Assembly (NCBI RefSeq): GCF_026210795.1
Contig: NC_089429.1
Coordinates: 2,728,001 to 2,792,000 of the forward strand
Length of the DNA stretch: 64,000 nucleotides
Direction: 5' to 3'
DNA from: Rhizophagus irregularis
Taxonomy: Eukaryota; Glomeromycota; Glomeromycetes; Glomerales; Glomeraceae
A model generated the notes under the pieces. The model did no database searches and had not been told where the DNA came from. It was given only the letters and a program-made list of their open reading frames with translations. This document shows, piece after piece, positions 1 through 11,750 of this stretch; the stretch's first letter is position 1, and each line of letters begins with the position of its first letter. The position numbers were made by a program, and so were the translations under genes.

Positions 1-44
1 TAAACCTCTTGGAACGGAGGGTTCGTTATATCCAGAGTTGACTG
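1..44. mobile_element. Terminal fragment of a pogo-like DNA element
   Basis: The window opens inside a repeat whose right end reads GAGTTGACTG followed by TATA. The inverse complement, CAGTTGACTC, resembles the CAGTCAACTC ends of the two 961 bp elements further in, and the flanking TA fits the duplication used by Tc1/mariner/pogo elements. Only the last 44 bases lie in the window, so size and coding content are unknown. Confidence 0.5.
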
Positions 45-549
45 TATATAACTTTATAAAAAAGGTCTTTACATTATTTTTTACTGTAATTTTATTATTA
101 ACATTATTTTAATGTTATTATCAAAATAAAAGTATAAAGTAATATTAGATTAGCTTTAAAAGTAATGTTAATGTTATAAATATGTAATTTACAACCTTTT
201 TTAAATAACTTTGCTTAACCTCAAAACTTTTTAAAAAAACACTTGATTTCCAAAATAATATCAATATACTGTATCATAAAACTCTTCAAAAAAAAAAATA
301 ATAACATTTAGTATTATCATAAAACTACAATAAATACAATTAAAATTAAATATATAAACTGAAATGAAATATGAAATACTAAGTATTAACATACCACAAA
401 AAAGAATAGAGAAAGAGTGAAAGATAGGAAGAGTGAAAGATAAAATAAATTATACCAGATAAAAGTGCTGATTAGCCAATCAAAAGTTGACTGGTTCAGA
501 ATAAGTGTCTGGACCAGTAGATTAGGTTAAGGATGACTGGCTCTATAGC
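45..549. other. AT-rich non-coding stretch
   Basis: No reading frame with coding character is seen. The stretch is dominated by A and T runs and has a short purine-rich direct repeat near 405-440 (GAAAGA units). Confidence 0.5.
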
Positions 550-814
550 CAGTGTTGTCATAGGGACGGGACATGTCCATGGACGGGATGGGACAGAACA
601 GTCCAGGACACGTCCAAAGATTTTAGCAATGTCTAGGACATTTGGGACATTAAAATCACGTGATCTCAAATATAAATTATAACCCATTAGGTGTTGTCTT
701 GTTAAGACAAATTGTAAACTTGGACAATTTTTGGACGGGACATAGACGGGACATAGATGGGACAATGTCCAGGACATTAAAATTTTGGCATGACATGTCC
801 CATATACAACACTG
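550..814. mobile_element. hAT-like MITE, 265 bp
   Basis: The ends are CAGTGTTGT and its complement ACAACACTG, and a GGGACATGTCC-type motif recurs through the interior and near both ends. Flanks are TCTATAGC on the left and TCCGTAGC on the right, an 8 bp duplication with two mismatches. CAG-starting ends with an 8 bp duplication are typical of the hAT superfamily. It contains no transposase, so it is non-autonomous. Confidence 0.65.
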
Positions 815-816
815 TC

Positions 817-1941
817 CGTAGCGATCTTCCTAACATGTGTAACTTCGTTTTAAGCCTATGTTCACTTTATGTAATATTAGTGCATAAAGATGCATAATTT
901 CCTTATATAGTACAGTCAACTCCCTCTATAGTCACTTCCGTTATAGTCACATTCTACTATATAGTCACACCAGTTGAATGTTCAAAACACTTTATTATTA
1001 AAATCTATCCTATATAGTCACAATCTATCTATAGTCACTAACACACCTATCCTCAAAAATCTTATATTAAAAAGAACCGTTTATAATCACAGTTATATAA
1101 AGAATATATTAAATAACTTGGCATCTAATAATCGTACAAAGATGTACCATAGCTTGTTAGAATCGTCTCACTGAGACGAATCGAATGGTGGTAGTTTTAT
1201 CCTTTTACGATCACTGGCTGATGAGTTATTCAACAAAATGTTAAGCATCGGCATTATTATATTCCTTGATTTACGTTTACTGCGCCATTTAACATTTTGC
1301 TAAATATCTCGGTACCTAGTGATTGTAAAAAGACGATTAATAGCTCGTTGGAATCGCCTCATCAAGACGAATCTAATGGTGGTAAGCTCATCTCTCTATG
1401 ATCAATATTGACGGAGTTACTACTTAAAAACTATTTAATATTTTTTAATTTCGGAAATTGATCTAGTGATTGGATTTCGATGTATTTTATACCATTAGAT
1501 TCGTCGCATCAAGACGAATCGAATGGTAGTAAGATCGTCTCTCTAGGATCAATGTTGGCAGAGTTATTACACAAAAACCATTAATATTTTTTTAATTTCG
1601 GAAATTAATCTAGTGATTGGATTTCGATGTATTTTATACCATTAGAACCGTCTCATCAAGACGAATCGAATGGCGGTAAGATCATCTCTCTACGATTAAT
1701 ATTGGAGGAGTTACGATACAATAAAGTTTTAAGTATAATTTTGGCCAAAATTATGTTAATTTTTGGCCGGAATTATGATATACTAATATAAGAAATTTTT
1801 TATATAGTCACATCTCTTTATAATCACCAAATATGGACTGTTCCAAATGTGTGACTATAAAGAGAGTTGACTGTATATATGTTACATAAAGTAAACATAG
1901 GCTTAAATCGAAGCTACATATGACAGGAAAATCGTTACAGA
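817..1941. mobile_element. Small inverted-repeat element split by the 961 bp pogo-like element
   Basis: About 53 bases at 822-874 (CGATCTTCC ... CTTTATGTAA) are matched as an inverted repeat by about 1880-1935 (TTACATAAAG ... AAATCG). The arms lie on both sides of the insertion at 913-1873, so removing that insertion leaves a MITE of roughly 160 bp. The left border abuts the hAT-like MITE and its exact end is uncertain. Confidence 0.55.
913..1873 (+). mobile_element. Non-autonomous pogo-like (Tc1/mariner) element, copy A, 961 bp
   Basis: Ends are CAGTCAACTCCCTCTATAG and its near complement CTATAAAGAGAGTTGACTG, flanked on both sides by TA, the duplication of the Tc1/mariner/pogo group. An inverted copy of the same length lies at 37780-38740. 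The interior has no transposase; a 66-codon frame conserved in both copies runs through terminal repeat sequence and is not a gene. Four copies of the palindromic module described in the findings fill 1120-1715, the last three spaced by about 147 bp. Confidence 0.75.
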
Positions 1942-2108
1942 GCTAGAATTATGGTATTAGAATACAGTTATAATTTTAGTAAAAATTTTAATTTTGGTCA
2001 CGTGATATTATAACAGCCAATCAGAATTTTGGAATAGTTTTAGCATTTCGGAATTAAGTATTTTTCCTAAATTAATTTTACCATTTCAGTTTCGGCAAAT
2101 GGTAAAAT

Positions 2109-2912
2109 TAAAGCTCCTAATGGTTTAGACTAAACTGGAGAACTAATCGAAACTGGCTCAAAATTCGGTTCAGTTCAGTTCAGGTATTAGAACTGAAAAA
2201 CTGGCAGTTCAGTTCAGTTTAAGGGGAGAGTGTAATCACGTGACTTTTAATTGATTATCATGGCGCAAAAATTTTTTTGTGCTATTCAAAACGTCCATGT
2301 CTAATAAAACATTTGTAAATTACTAAATATTAAAAAAAATATATTATTTTCTTACCTTTTGGAACTTGAAAGTTTACCAGATATAGTTTTATTTTATTTA
2401 GACCTAAATATTATATTTTGGAGAAAATATCAAAATAAGTTCCAAAAAGGTTGCGAATCGCTTAGTGAAAGTTTAGAATCTCTCTACTAAAACATAATAT
2501 TATTTTTTTAACAAAAGCATTTTATCCAGTGGTCATATATAGACAAATTTATATTCATTGGATTCATCTCACTGAGATGCATCGAATGACGCTAAGATCA
2601 TGTCTCTAGTATTGATAGATAGCTTGATAATTTCAATTATTAATAAATCATTTAGCGCGAATTAATGTGTGATCTATCAATGCTAGAGACATAATCTTAT
2701 CACAATTTGACGCATCTCGTCAAAACAAATCCAATAATATATAGATCAACTTTGTACGATCACTAGATGAACAGCTATTCAATTTTTCGCATTTTTATAA
2801 AAATCAGATTGAACTGAACTGAACTGCCAGTTTTTTGGTTCAGTTCTTACGGATTTCAGTTTTAATCTGAACCATCTATAATCTAGACCAAACTAACCCA
2901 TTCAGAGCTTTA
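2109..2912. mobile_element. hAT-like non-autonomous element, 804 bp
   Basis: A perfect 8 bp direct repeat GGTAAAAT lies at 2101-2108 and 2913-2920. Immediately inside are inverted ends starting TAAAGCTC. Subterminal inverted segments rich in GGTTCAG and AACTGAACTG fall at about 2145-2220 and 2805-2870. The 8 bp duplication points to hAT. Inside are two copies of the palindromic module, in opposite orientation. No coding frame is seen. Confidence 0.7.
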
Positions 2913-3226
2913 GGTAAAATTCCCTAATTTCAGGAAGCAGCTTTATATATAGTCTCCTAAAGAGTAATTAAAGTAAAAATAAAAAACTAAAATAAAGAAG
3001 ATTATCAGTACACTAACACTCCTTAGATCATTCCCTGTGTTATATTTCAAGCATAGTAGATGCAATTATACTGATCAGACAACGAAAAGTGCATCCATTA
3101 TAAAAATCGATATCCAGTTCTGCTAGAAGAGCAGTTATCTGATAGCACCGTTAGATGACCTAGAAAATCTGAAAAGTGATTAAACCAATTTAATTCTTGA
3201 ACGATCAAATTCTTAATCCAATTCTT

Positions 3227-3688
3227 CACAGGTCGAAAAATAAAAAATCAGGCATCAATCAGTCACTAATCAGGCAGTTTGCTAACTTTTGATCCAGTAA
3301 TCAAAAAAGAATAAAATATAGCTCATTGGAATCGTCTCAACAAGAAGAATCTAATGGTAGTAAAATTACATCTCTAGAATTAATAGTTAATAAAAAATTA
3401 AATAAAATATAAATGATACATTTTTATTTTTATATTTTACTTAATTCTTATCAAGTATTAATTCTAGAAATGCAATTTTACTACCATTAGATTCGTTTTG
3501 TTGAAACAATTCCAATGAGCTATATTTCATCTTTTTTTGATTATTGAATCAAAAGTTAGAAAACTGCCTAATTGGTGACGATATTTGGTGAAAATGCTAA
3601 TTAGTCACCAATCAGTCACCAATCAGTTATCTGATTGGTGACTGATTTGTGACTGATTGATACCTGATTTTTCACTTTTCGACCTGTG
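3227..3688. mobile_element. Foldback element, 462 bp, CACAG ends
   Basis: The two halves are long inverted repeats: CACAGGTCGAAAA at the left end and TTTTCGACCTGTG at the right, with pairing continuing through much of each arm to a centre near 3425. Flanks show CTT on both sides (3224-3226, 3689-3691), a possible 3 bp duplication. Ends beginning CAC with a 3 bp duplication would fit CACTA/EnSpm, but the short duplication may be chance. Each arm carries one copy of the palindromic module. Confidence 0.6.
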
Positions 3689-3702
3689 CTTGTCAGTATC
3701 AC

Positions 3703-4500
3703 GTGATGGCTCGATTTAGGTTAGAGGTGATAAAGTAGAAACGGGCAAATACAGTATATATGAGGACTTAGGCAAATTAGAAGGCTTTGAGTGGATTTTA
3801 AAAGTAGTAGAAATATTGACAGAAGTTCCCAGTGACTTTTTCATAGTTACGGGCATTCCAAACACGTTTGCACAACTTGCGAATAAAGTTATTATGTATA
3901 GTAGAGATAACTTTATATATAGAAGAACGTGGCACTGCCAGGTCAGAAAAAATATTGGAAAATAGTGTAGAATAAAACCATGCATAAGACCATGAGCAGA
4001 CCAACTTGTGGAAGAAAAGGTCTAACAGAGTAGTTGCGATAAACGTGTAAGATGCAGAGCAGGATCCACTTTATTAGCTTCACAGACTGCATCTTTAATT
4101 TTCTGGGAAAGATGATTTTGATATGAGGAGAGAATTGATTGCATGATTTGACAATGATTTTTACACATATAAATATGTGTCAAATCTTTGTATCATTGGA
4201 GGCAAGAACGTCATAATAAATTATCAATATATAAATCAGGCCACAAAATTTTTAATTTTTCCAGGATAGGTAAGTCATCCAGCAAAAGTTGAATTTAAAT
4301 GCGGAATGATGAGCTAAATTATCCATGGTATAAGACGTATTATTGATCGGATCATAAGCTAAAGTTTTCCAAGTAAGATCCCAATCAACGCATGTATATA
4401 TCAATTTGTTGTGATAAAATATTGGTGAAGCGAAAGCTGAAAAGACTAGCAAGCTGAGACATAAACCGTGAGTGGGCAGCTTACAAATTTTCCCTTTAAG
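3703..4500. pseudogene. Decayed coding fragments of unknown type
   Basis: On the plus strand 3715-3966 is open and has protein-like composition (GKYSIYEDLGKLEGFEWIL is part of it) but has no credible start. On the minus strand 4452-4252 (YTCVDWDLTWKTLAYD) and about 4165-4030 (QKIKDAVCEANKVDPAL) also look coding, with stops between them. These may be fragments of one or two old mobile elements, for example a LINE, but no diagnostic motif was recognised. Treat as fossils of uncertain origin. Confidence 0.3.
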
Positions 4501-5903
4501 AAGATTACCTGACCAACTTCAAAATCTTAATTGTTGTTTTAATATTCTAATCTGAAGGTATAAATACCTTAATTTTTAAGTAGATAACCTTGGCTGGATC
4601 GTCACTATCAGTTCTTGTAATACCTGTGATCTTTTTGACAGTATATTCTTGAGTCAATTGCTCATAAACATAACAAAAAGTTGCAAGTTTTATGAGCATT
4701 ATTATTTTTTTTTTGGATTTAGAATTTTTTATTTATCAAAGATGTACGTAAATACAAGTAAAATTTTTCTTTTTTTTCTCAAGGTAAAAACTTCTAAATT
4801 TCTTATCCTGTGTACGTGAATTTTGTTCTTTCTCAGACTAAATAATAATATTTCTTTCATACTATTCACTTTTTTTTCCCAAAACTAAGTAAGCAGAGGT
4901 AATTTATATACTGTACAAGTTATTTTCGTGTAAATAATTATGAGAAATTACAGATTATTTACATAGTTAACGTTGTGTTATTAGAGAAGTGCAAAATAGA
5001 GGTCAAACGTGAAAAGTTCTTCATGCATGAGATGTTCAGAAAAGATTATGTATATATCTCATATGAGAGAACTCATTGTGTCATGATTTGATCATAAAAT
5101 TCCGTTTTTTTCCTAATATAAACATCCAAGTGTTTCCCATAAAAAACGTTAGTAGAATTTAAATTTATTTGTTGTAATTTTGTATATTACGAATTTTATT
5201 TTAATTTCTTACTTATTTAGTTTTAATTAAATTTACTATTTATTAATTTAAAAATTTTTTTTAAAAAATATAAATAAGACACGAATTCACAAGGAGGGTA
5301 GGTTCTATAATCGATTAGGAGTAGGAGTAGTAGTAGGAATAGTATTAGGATTATTAAATAGATTAATTAAATAGATTAATTAAATAGATTACTAAATAGA
5401 TTAATAGATTAAAGAGTATACCTGGCAAGTGTTTTGATGATCTTTCAATACTACATCACAGAAATTATACCTTTTTTATTAAAAACACTAACATGATAAA
5501 GTATAACACACACAAACCATACATAATAGGATAATAGAAAAAAAATAGTAGCTGTTTTCTATACTACGATAAATTGATAATACTGATCGGATTAAATTAC
5601 TGTTATAGTTCTTGATAAGAAAACTGGGGTTAAAAATCTTAATATATACATGATTTCCTCAAGAATTATGCGAAGATCAATGTTCAATAAAATTTTCGTA
5701 ACAGCATTTAATCATATGTAATTTATTCTTTCATAACATTTATATTTCATTAACCAATATTAATATTAATCAAGTTACATATTATATAAATTTCCGTTTT
5801 GTGTTATGGCTGGACTCCTGGTATATTCAATTGGGTCAAGATTATTAATAATAATTTTATTTAATAAATATTAATAAATATTCTTAATTAAAATATTACA
5901 TTC
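4501..5903. other. AT-rich intergenic stretch
   Basis: No gene is seen. A short tandem tract of TTAAATAGATTAA-type units lies at about 5345-5415. The rest is A/T-rich sequence downstream of the MCD4 gene. Confidence 0.5.
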
Positions 5904-8900
5904 TTAATCATTTTTCTCCCTTTTCTTTTCTTCTTTTTCTTCATCTTCAGGTATAATAACTTTTCCAACTAAAACTTCACTTAATAAAAATAATAAAATC
6001 ATAAACAAAACAAATAAACTACTAATAACAAAATGACTTATAGTAGTACCGATTTCTAACCAACTACCATCATCCCTAACCAAGTAGAAAAAATTTAAAG
6101 TCATAATATCAGATATTGATAATACTAGTAAAAATAAACTAAACGGTGATAATCTAATTGATTTGTTTAATATATAAAATACTGATGATACGATAAAAAA
6201 AGGTATTAATATTTTTAATAATAATAATCCTCCCATTAAGAACGGATTAAATATTGTTGTAAGTCTATAAACACTTTGTAATGAAAATGAACTCAAACTT
6301 GCTACATTTCCTGTACCAAAAAATCCTACTTTAATAAAAAATAAAAATATCAATGAAATTCTTGAATCTCTCATTTCTAATTTACGATGGCTTTCTTGTT
6401 CTTGTTGTTTTTGTTTTGATTGTTCAAATAAAAATAATTTACGTTCAATTTCTAACCAAAGCAAAACTGTTTGTGTTAAGAAATAATAAAATAATACTTC
6501 ATACGAAATACTGAGTATAACAAATAATGGTGCAAATGCTAAAAAAAGTGTTGTAAGTCTTTTTAAATAGTGTTGTTTTCTTCTCAATCCATAAAAGAAT
6601 GGCGTTGCCGTGGAAATAGCTGTTTTAAAGAAACATTTGCTCAATAATAATCCATTAATCCAATTCAAGATAAAAATGCATACTTACCTAATATTATCCA
6701 GGCAGCATATTGGTTTAAAATCGGAAGACCAACTCTCCATTTCAATTTATTTGTCGTATCATAAACTATTATAATACTCAAAGCCACCAATAATAACTAT
6801 AAATAATGTAGAAGATTAGATAATAAATAAAAATTGTAAGTTTATATAAGGTTGAATTCTTACCTGAAATATTATCATTGTCTTTGAATCAGAATCGTTT
6901 CCTATTATATATTTAGAACTTTTAACCATCGAATTGATTCCTGTAATGAGAATCAAGATTCCACCATAAACCCTAAAAGGAATTCAAGAAAATATTCTAG
7001 AATCACAAAAAAAGTAAAGAAAAATATTGTATTAATAAACAATCAAATTTAAAAGATACTTACACCAACAAAATATCTTCTCCTTTTTCCACAGGCAATA
7101 ATGTAAAAATACTCGATGCCAAACATGATATTGACCAATAAAGCAAAAGTAATTTATTTTCGGATCGAAAACTTGATGGCATGATTAGTGGCCATAATAC
7201 TCCCAATACAAAACACCCGCTCAAAATGCTACGTTCAAAATAACTGTATACCTATAAGAAAAAAAAATAGATAAATCATTATTTTATTTAAGACATGTGT
7301 ATATATTAGAATTCACTTACGAAAATTTCCAACGCAATAATATGTCCAATTATGTATCCTGCAAGTATAAAAGGACTTCGCGACCCTAAAGCTAATTTAC
7401 AACTTTCCGTGAAGGTTTCATAATCTAGCAAACTGTTCCAACAAAAATAAACAGCAAATATTACGTATGTGTAATATGTTGCAGGTGATCCTTGTATGTA
7501 CATTATTGACATTAATATAGTTAAAGATATTATAGCTAGTATGTTAACCTAAATAAAATTACAAAATTAATTAATATTTGAAGACAATTAAATATTAATA
7601 ATAAATTAAGAACGTACATATTTAGCTATTCGATCAGAATGTCTATTTGAACTATTATTGTTCGGTAAGCAATATTCTTTTAAAGTGTGTTTTAAACTAT
7701 AAAAAATCCAACCCAGATATCCAACCGTCACGATAGATCTTAACATTAGCCAATCATACCTATAAGATAAAAGTTTTTAGTAACAACAACTCGACGAGGA
7801 TAAATAAAATCACAAACACAAATCTTAAAGATATTTACGTTTGGAAATATCTCAATCCTTCCAGAGACAATTGTATCAAAATTTCACACATGATTTCAGC
7901 TTCTTCATATTGTTCAGTATCAATAAGTTCCTGAATTTTACTTAGTAATATTTCCCTATTATGAGTAGAATTGCTGAGTGGTGCAAATGGCTTAAACATT
8001 ATTTCCGTTCTTTTCTTTAATTCTAATATAAAATAAAAAATAATTTATACTTTCTTAAAATATGCTTTCTAATTAAAAATAAATTATATATGCTTACCAT
8101 ATTTAACTTGATACTGTTCAGATATTTCTTTAGCATTGACAAATAAACTTTGTGCTTTAAATAAAGGTGTATTATTAAGATATACTAAAGGTAATTCTCC
8201 TACAGAATTGACTGGATAATTAATTCCGATTAGGGAAGCCTATTGATGGATGTACTTGTTAAATGAATAAAATTTTTAATTATAATAAAGATGTTTGGAT
8301 TACAACACAACATACCATAAACGGAGCAATATCTGCTTGTAAAACATCATTTCGCTGAACTTCATTTAAATACCAATCAGCAGAAAATTCATCATGCCCA
8401 GTTGGATGTGTCTTATTAGGTTTATTCACGCCAGCGCCCCATGCAATTATCGGAGTACGCGTGTTATCTGGATGTCCATCTCCATGATTGCCTAAATTGT
8501 GAAATCTTAAGAAAATTTTTCTTCGAATAATTAGGTTAATTAATCTTTAATGATCCCACCTCTATTACTCATCCCGTGATCTGCAGTAAAAACGTAAGAT
8601 GTTTTTCCATCATGTCCATAATATTCTTCAATTAGTCTAACAGCCTTGTTTATTCCCTCATCAACAACTTTAATATTATCTATATACTCTTTAGAATGGG
8701 GACCATAAACATGTCCATTTGTATCCAATCCCAATAAATGTAAAAATATAACAATTTGGTCATCATGAAGTTGCTGATATAATTTAGCATTAGATGATGA
8801 ATTTGTAAAAAGTTGAGCTAATTGATCAAATACCCAAATATCCAACTCCTTCGCATCTAATAATATATGTATATATAAATTGTTCTAGTTTAAAAAAATC

Positions 8901-9711
8901 AAAAAAAAAAATATATATCAGACTATAAAAAATATTTCTTTTTACCCTTAGCAAAATTTTCAGATTCATGACCATACATAAAAGTTTCAACTTTATCAGG
9001 ATCTGAAGCTCCATCGGCAAACATTGGCAATATGTCAGGTGATCCAAATGACCATGTATGTCTGCTTTGATTGAAGACTGAATCAAATTCTACGGGATTA
9101 GATTTCCATCCTAATCAATTAATGAATAAGTTAATAAATTCACAATAAGATATTTAATTAAATTAACAATTAAAAAAAACTTCTTTTTTATAAAACCTTT
9201 AGTTACAGCACTGACATCTTCATAGAATCCTGCAATAAGAGCAACATGTCCGGGTCTCGATTCTGTAGGTACTCGAGTATGGGAAACTCCAAAAGTACCA
9301 TGGTTCAAAATGATATCTCTCAAAAACGGTGCTTTTGTGATTGGTTGATCTGATTCATCCGAATAAAGCTGATATAATTTGTCTGCTCTTAATCCATCAC
9401 CTAAAATATCCTTTTAATATACAATCTTGGTGTATTTATCGAAACAAGTATAATTTTACAAAATTATAACAATTTACCTATTATAAGCACAAGTCTATTC
9501 GCTGGTGGTGGTAAGTCAACCTGTTGTAATGTAATTATTAAAAATATAAATAAATAAAAATAACAGTTTATAATACAATAACTACCTTATGTGTCGTCAT
9601 TCCATGCACCAGAGGCGAAGTAAAATATATATCAAATATACTCCATATGTATGCCACGTGAAAAATTATTCCTATAAATAAAATATTTCTTGAAGTTGCA
9701 AGGTTTGTCAT
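5904..9711 (-). CDS. MCD4: GPI ethanolamine phosphate transferase 1 (PIG-N/Mcd4)
   Basis: This enzyme of the ER membrane adds ethanolamine phosphate to the first mannose of GPI precursors. About 14 exons are readable. Exon 1 (9711-9586) encodes a short N-terminus with a membrane segment, and exon 2 (9520-9478) gives [11 protein letters not shown] running into [10 protein letters not shown]. The alkaline-phosphatase-fold metal and nucleophile motifs follow: [24 protein letters not shown] and [10 protein letters not shown] followed by NHGDG. The remainder to about 5907 is a run of hydrophobic segments, ending with [15 protein letters not shown] and a charged [10 protein letters not shown] tail, as in the family's multi-pass C-terminal domain. 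The last exon appears to start near 6627. The frame is open through every exon checked, so the gene looks intact. It lies tail-first beside an AT-rich gap and about 0.4 kb downstream of FMC1. Confidence 0.9.
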
Positions 9712-10093
9712 AACTATATGAAATTTATGGAGAAAAGATCAAATTTTACGCTTACGCCTATTTATAGTCAATTTTTTTAAAGGACTAATGTGTTTGGATT
9801 TGATTGGTGGATAAAAAAAACTAAATTTCATAATTTTTTTTTTCGTTTCTGGACATTTTTTGGTTTAAAAAAAAAAATGATGAATTTTACGATCCTTTTT
9901 GAAACTAGAGATTCGATGATATATTACAGTACCAATTATTTATAAAATCAAAAAAATTAACGAAATATTTTGTGATAAGGATTATGATTTTAACTTTATT
10001 ATTTTATTAATTAAAACAAACATTTTTTTTAATACTTATTATTAAATTAGATATTCTAGGATTTACTACTTTTCAGTCATGAAATTATTTTTA
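9712..10093. other. Spacer between FMC1 and MCD4
   Basis: This 0.38 kb stretch contains the 3' end region of FMC1 and the upstream region of MCD4, both on the minus strand. No gene or clear regulatory motif is seen. Confidence 0.5.
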
Positions 10094-10647
10094 TCACTTG
10101 TCATGAAAAATTTCACCTTTGTCAGTTTCAGTATAAATTTCTTTCTCGTTAATAGTTTGTTCGGGCCCTTCTTCATCGAGTACTCTAGCAAGAGGGACTA
10201 TTGGTAATTTCAAACCAACCCGATTTGCTGTCAATTCAATACGTTTTTCTACAGAATATCCATGAGCTGGATTGTTTAATTCCAAGAGCTCCTTAAATAT
10301 ATGTGGTTTTTTTTAATTAATTATGTAAAACGATGATTTAAAACCAAATTTTACTTACATTATATTTTCGGCTACTTCTCAAGAAACATAATATATCTAG
10401 CGCGTATTTGGTCGAATTTTCAATCTCTTCTTTATTTGATAAGTCGCGATTTTTTTGATATGTACTTATTACTTCTTCTCTCCATAATTTATTATTATTC
10501 CGATATGTGAACTTTCATTGTGAATAAAAGAAATTTTTTAATAAAATTTTCATGGGAAATCATGAGATTTTTTTTTTTAAATACCTGCTTGTCAACTTCT
10601 TTTAATAATTGGCGATACGTTGACAAAATTAACTGTTTACTGCTCAT
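10094..10647 (-). CDS. FMC1: FMC1-like LYR protein, ATP synthase F1 assembly factor
   Basis: Fmc1 helps fold or assemble the F1 sector of mitochondrial ATP synthase, acting with Atp12 in yeast. Three exons join in phase: 10647-10585, 10511-10359 and 10291-10094, giving 137 residues. The N-terminus STYRQLLKEV is an LYR-type motif. The middle ALDILCFLRSSRKYN and the later ANRVGLKLP correspond closely to the conserved LCLLRSIRKH and AGLVGLKLP blocks of animal FMC1. The length is between the human (about 113) and yeast (about 155) proteins. The ATG at 10647 is the first in frame and gives the LYR motif at the expected place. Its start lies 106 bp from the divergent ICT1-like gene. Identification is by remembered family motifs and is strong for the C-terminal block. 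Confidence 0.82.
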
Positions 10648-10753
10648 TTTTTTTTAAAAAAAAAAATTTTCCAACGATCATGTCACGTTCTTATATGGGA
10701 TCGACAATGCATAATCGATAAATTTCACAGGCTTTTCCAAATGTTTGAAAAAA
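10648..10753. promoter_or_regulatory. Probable shared bidirectional promoter of FMC1 and the ICT1-like gene
   Basis: Only 106 bp separate the two divergent start codons, so both core promoters must lie here or within the coding starts. The stretch has an A run next to the FMC1 start and a mixed segment (TATATGGGATCGACAATGC) in the middle. No known factor site is claimed. Confidence 0.5.
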
Positions 10754-11750
10754 ATGTTACCGAAATCGATAAGTTATCTACGCGTACTAAAAGTATCTTA
10801 TATAAAATTAAGTTCTTCTATCTATTCAACAAATATTTATAAAAGAAAATATTCTTTATCAACATTGTCAAAATCAATAACGCAAACGAGAACACAAACA
10901 CGAAAACTCTTTCCTTTAACCAGAATTGTTAAAGATTTTTCATTTATATTTCCTTTATTTAATACTATAAAAAGATCAATATCTAGTTTAGATACTCCGA
11001 AAGAGATAGAACAAGCTGAACGATGGTTAAAAAAATTTACAAAAGAAAAAATTCCAAAAGGTAAAAAATTATTTATTCATTAATGCGATTCTTATTTTGT
11101 TTTTCTTTACATTAAAAAAAGAATTTGATTTTGTTAGATTTGATAACATTTACTTTTGCACGGAGTAGTGGACCTGGAGGACAAAATGTGAATAAAGGTA
11201 AATTAATAATATTTCAGTTTTTTTTAATATTCATCTTTCATTTAATGTTTAATCTTTTCTTATTCAAAGTTAATACAAAGGTTGATATGAGATTTAATTT
11301 AAATGAAGCAACATGGATACCAGAATACGCTAGGAAAAAACTAGCAATTCAAGTAAATTCCTTTTAATTATAATAATACATATCCTCCAACAATAAACTG
11401 ACCATATTTTAAAAAATAGGAAGCAAGTCGACTTAATAAAAAGGGAGAATTCATGATAACTTCAGATAAATCCCGTTCTCAAGTTAAAAACATTGAAGAT
11501 TGTGTTGATAAATTGTATGAAATTATTTTGAAAGCTGCTGAAATACCAAAAGCCCCAAGTGAAGAAACCCTGAAAAGAATCGAACAATTGTATGTATAAT
11601 AATATTTAAAAAAAACAGATGGATAGATATGTTTTATAATTTTACTTTTAATGTATGAGCAGGAAGAAAGCTGAAAACAATAGAAGAAGAACGGACAAAC
11701 AATATAGATCAGAAAGAAAATCTTCTCGTCGCACCAAAGATTATGATTAA
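10754..11750 (+). CDS. Mitochondrial ICT1-like peptidyl-tRNA hydrolase (GGQ release-factor family)
   Basis: Proteins of this family release peptides from stalled mitochondrial ribosomes. Five exons can be joined in phase: from ATG 10754 to about 11060, then the GGQ exon (from the acceptor TTTGTTAG), the exon starting in [10 protein letters not shown], the [10 protein letters not shown] exon and a basic terminal exon ending at 11750. The first ~60 residues are rich in Ser, Lys and Arg and lack acidic residues, fitting a mitochondrial presequence. The catalytic loop is [11 protein letters not shown], followed by [11 protein letters not shown] and [10 protein letters not shown] as in ICT1/Pth4. 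The end ([10 protein letters not shown]) is a lysine/arginine-rich tail typical of ribosome-binding rescue factors. It lacks the codon-recognition domain of a full release factor. The gene is divergent from FMC1, another mitochondrial gene. Confidence 0.88.

Noticed and set aside
496-777. A 93-codon minus-strand frame
   Set aside because: It lies across the GGGACATGTCC-rich hAT-like MITE and reflects its repeated motif.
974-1174. A 66-codon frame conserved in both pogo-like copies (also 38479-38679)
   Set aside because: It runs through terminal and module repeat sequence, shows no protein character, and its conservation is explained by the near identity of the two young copies.
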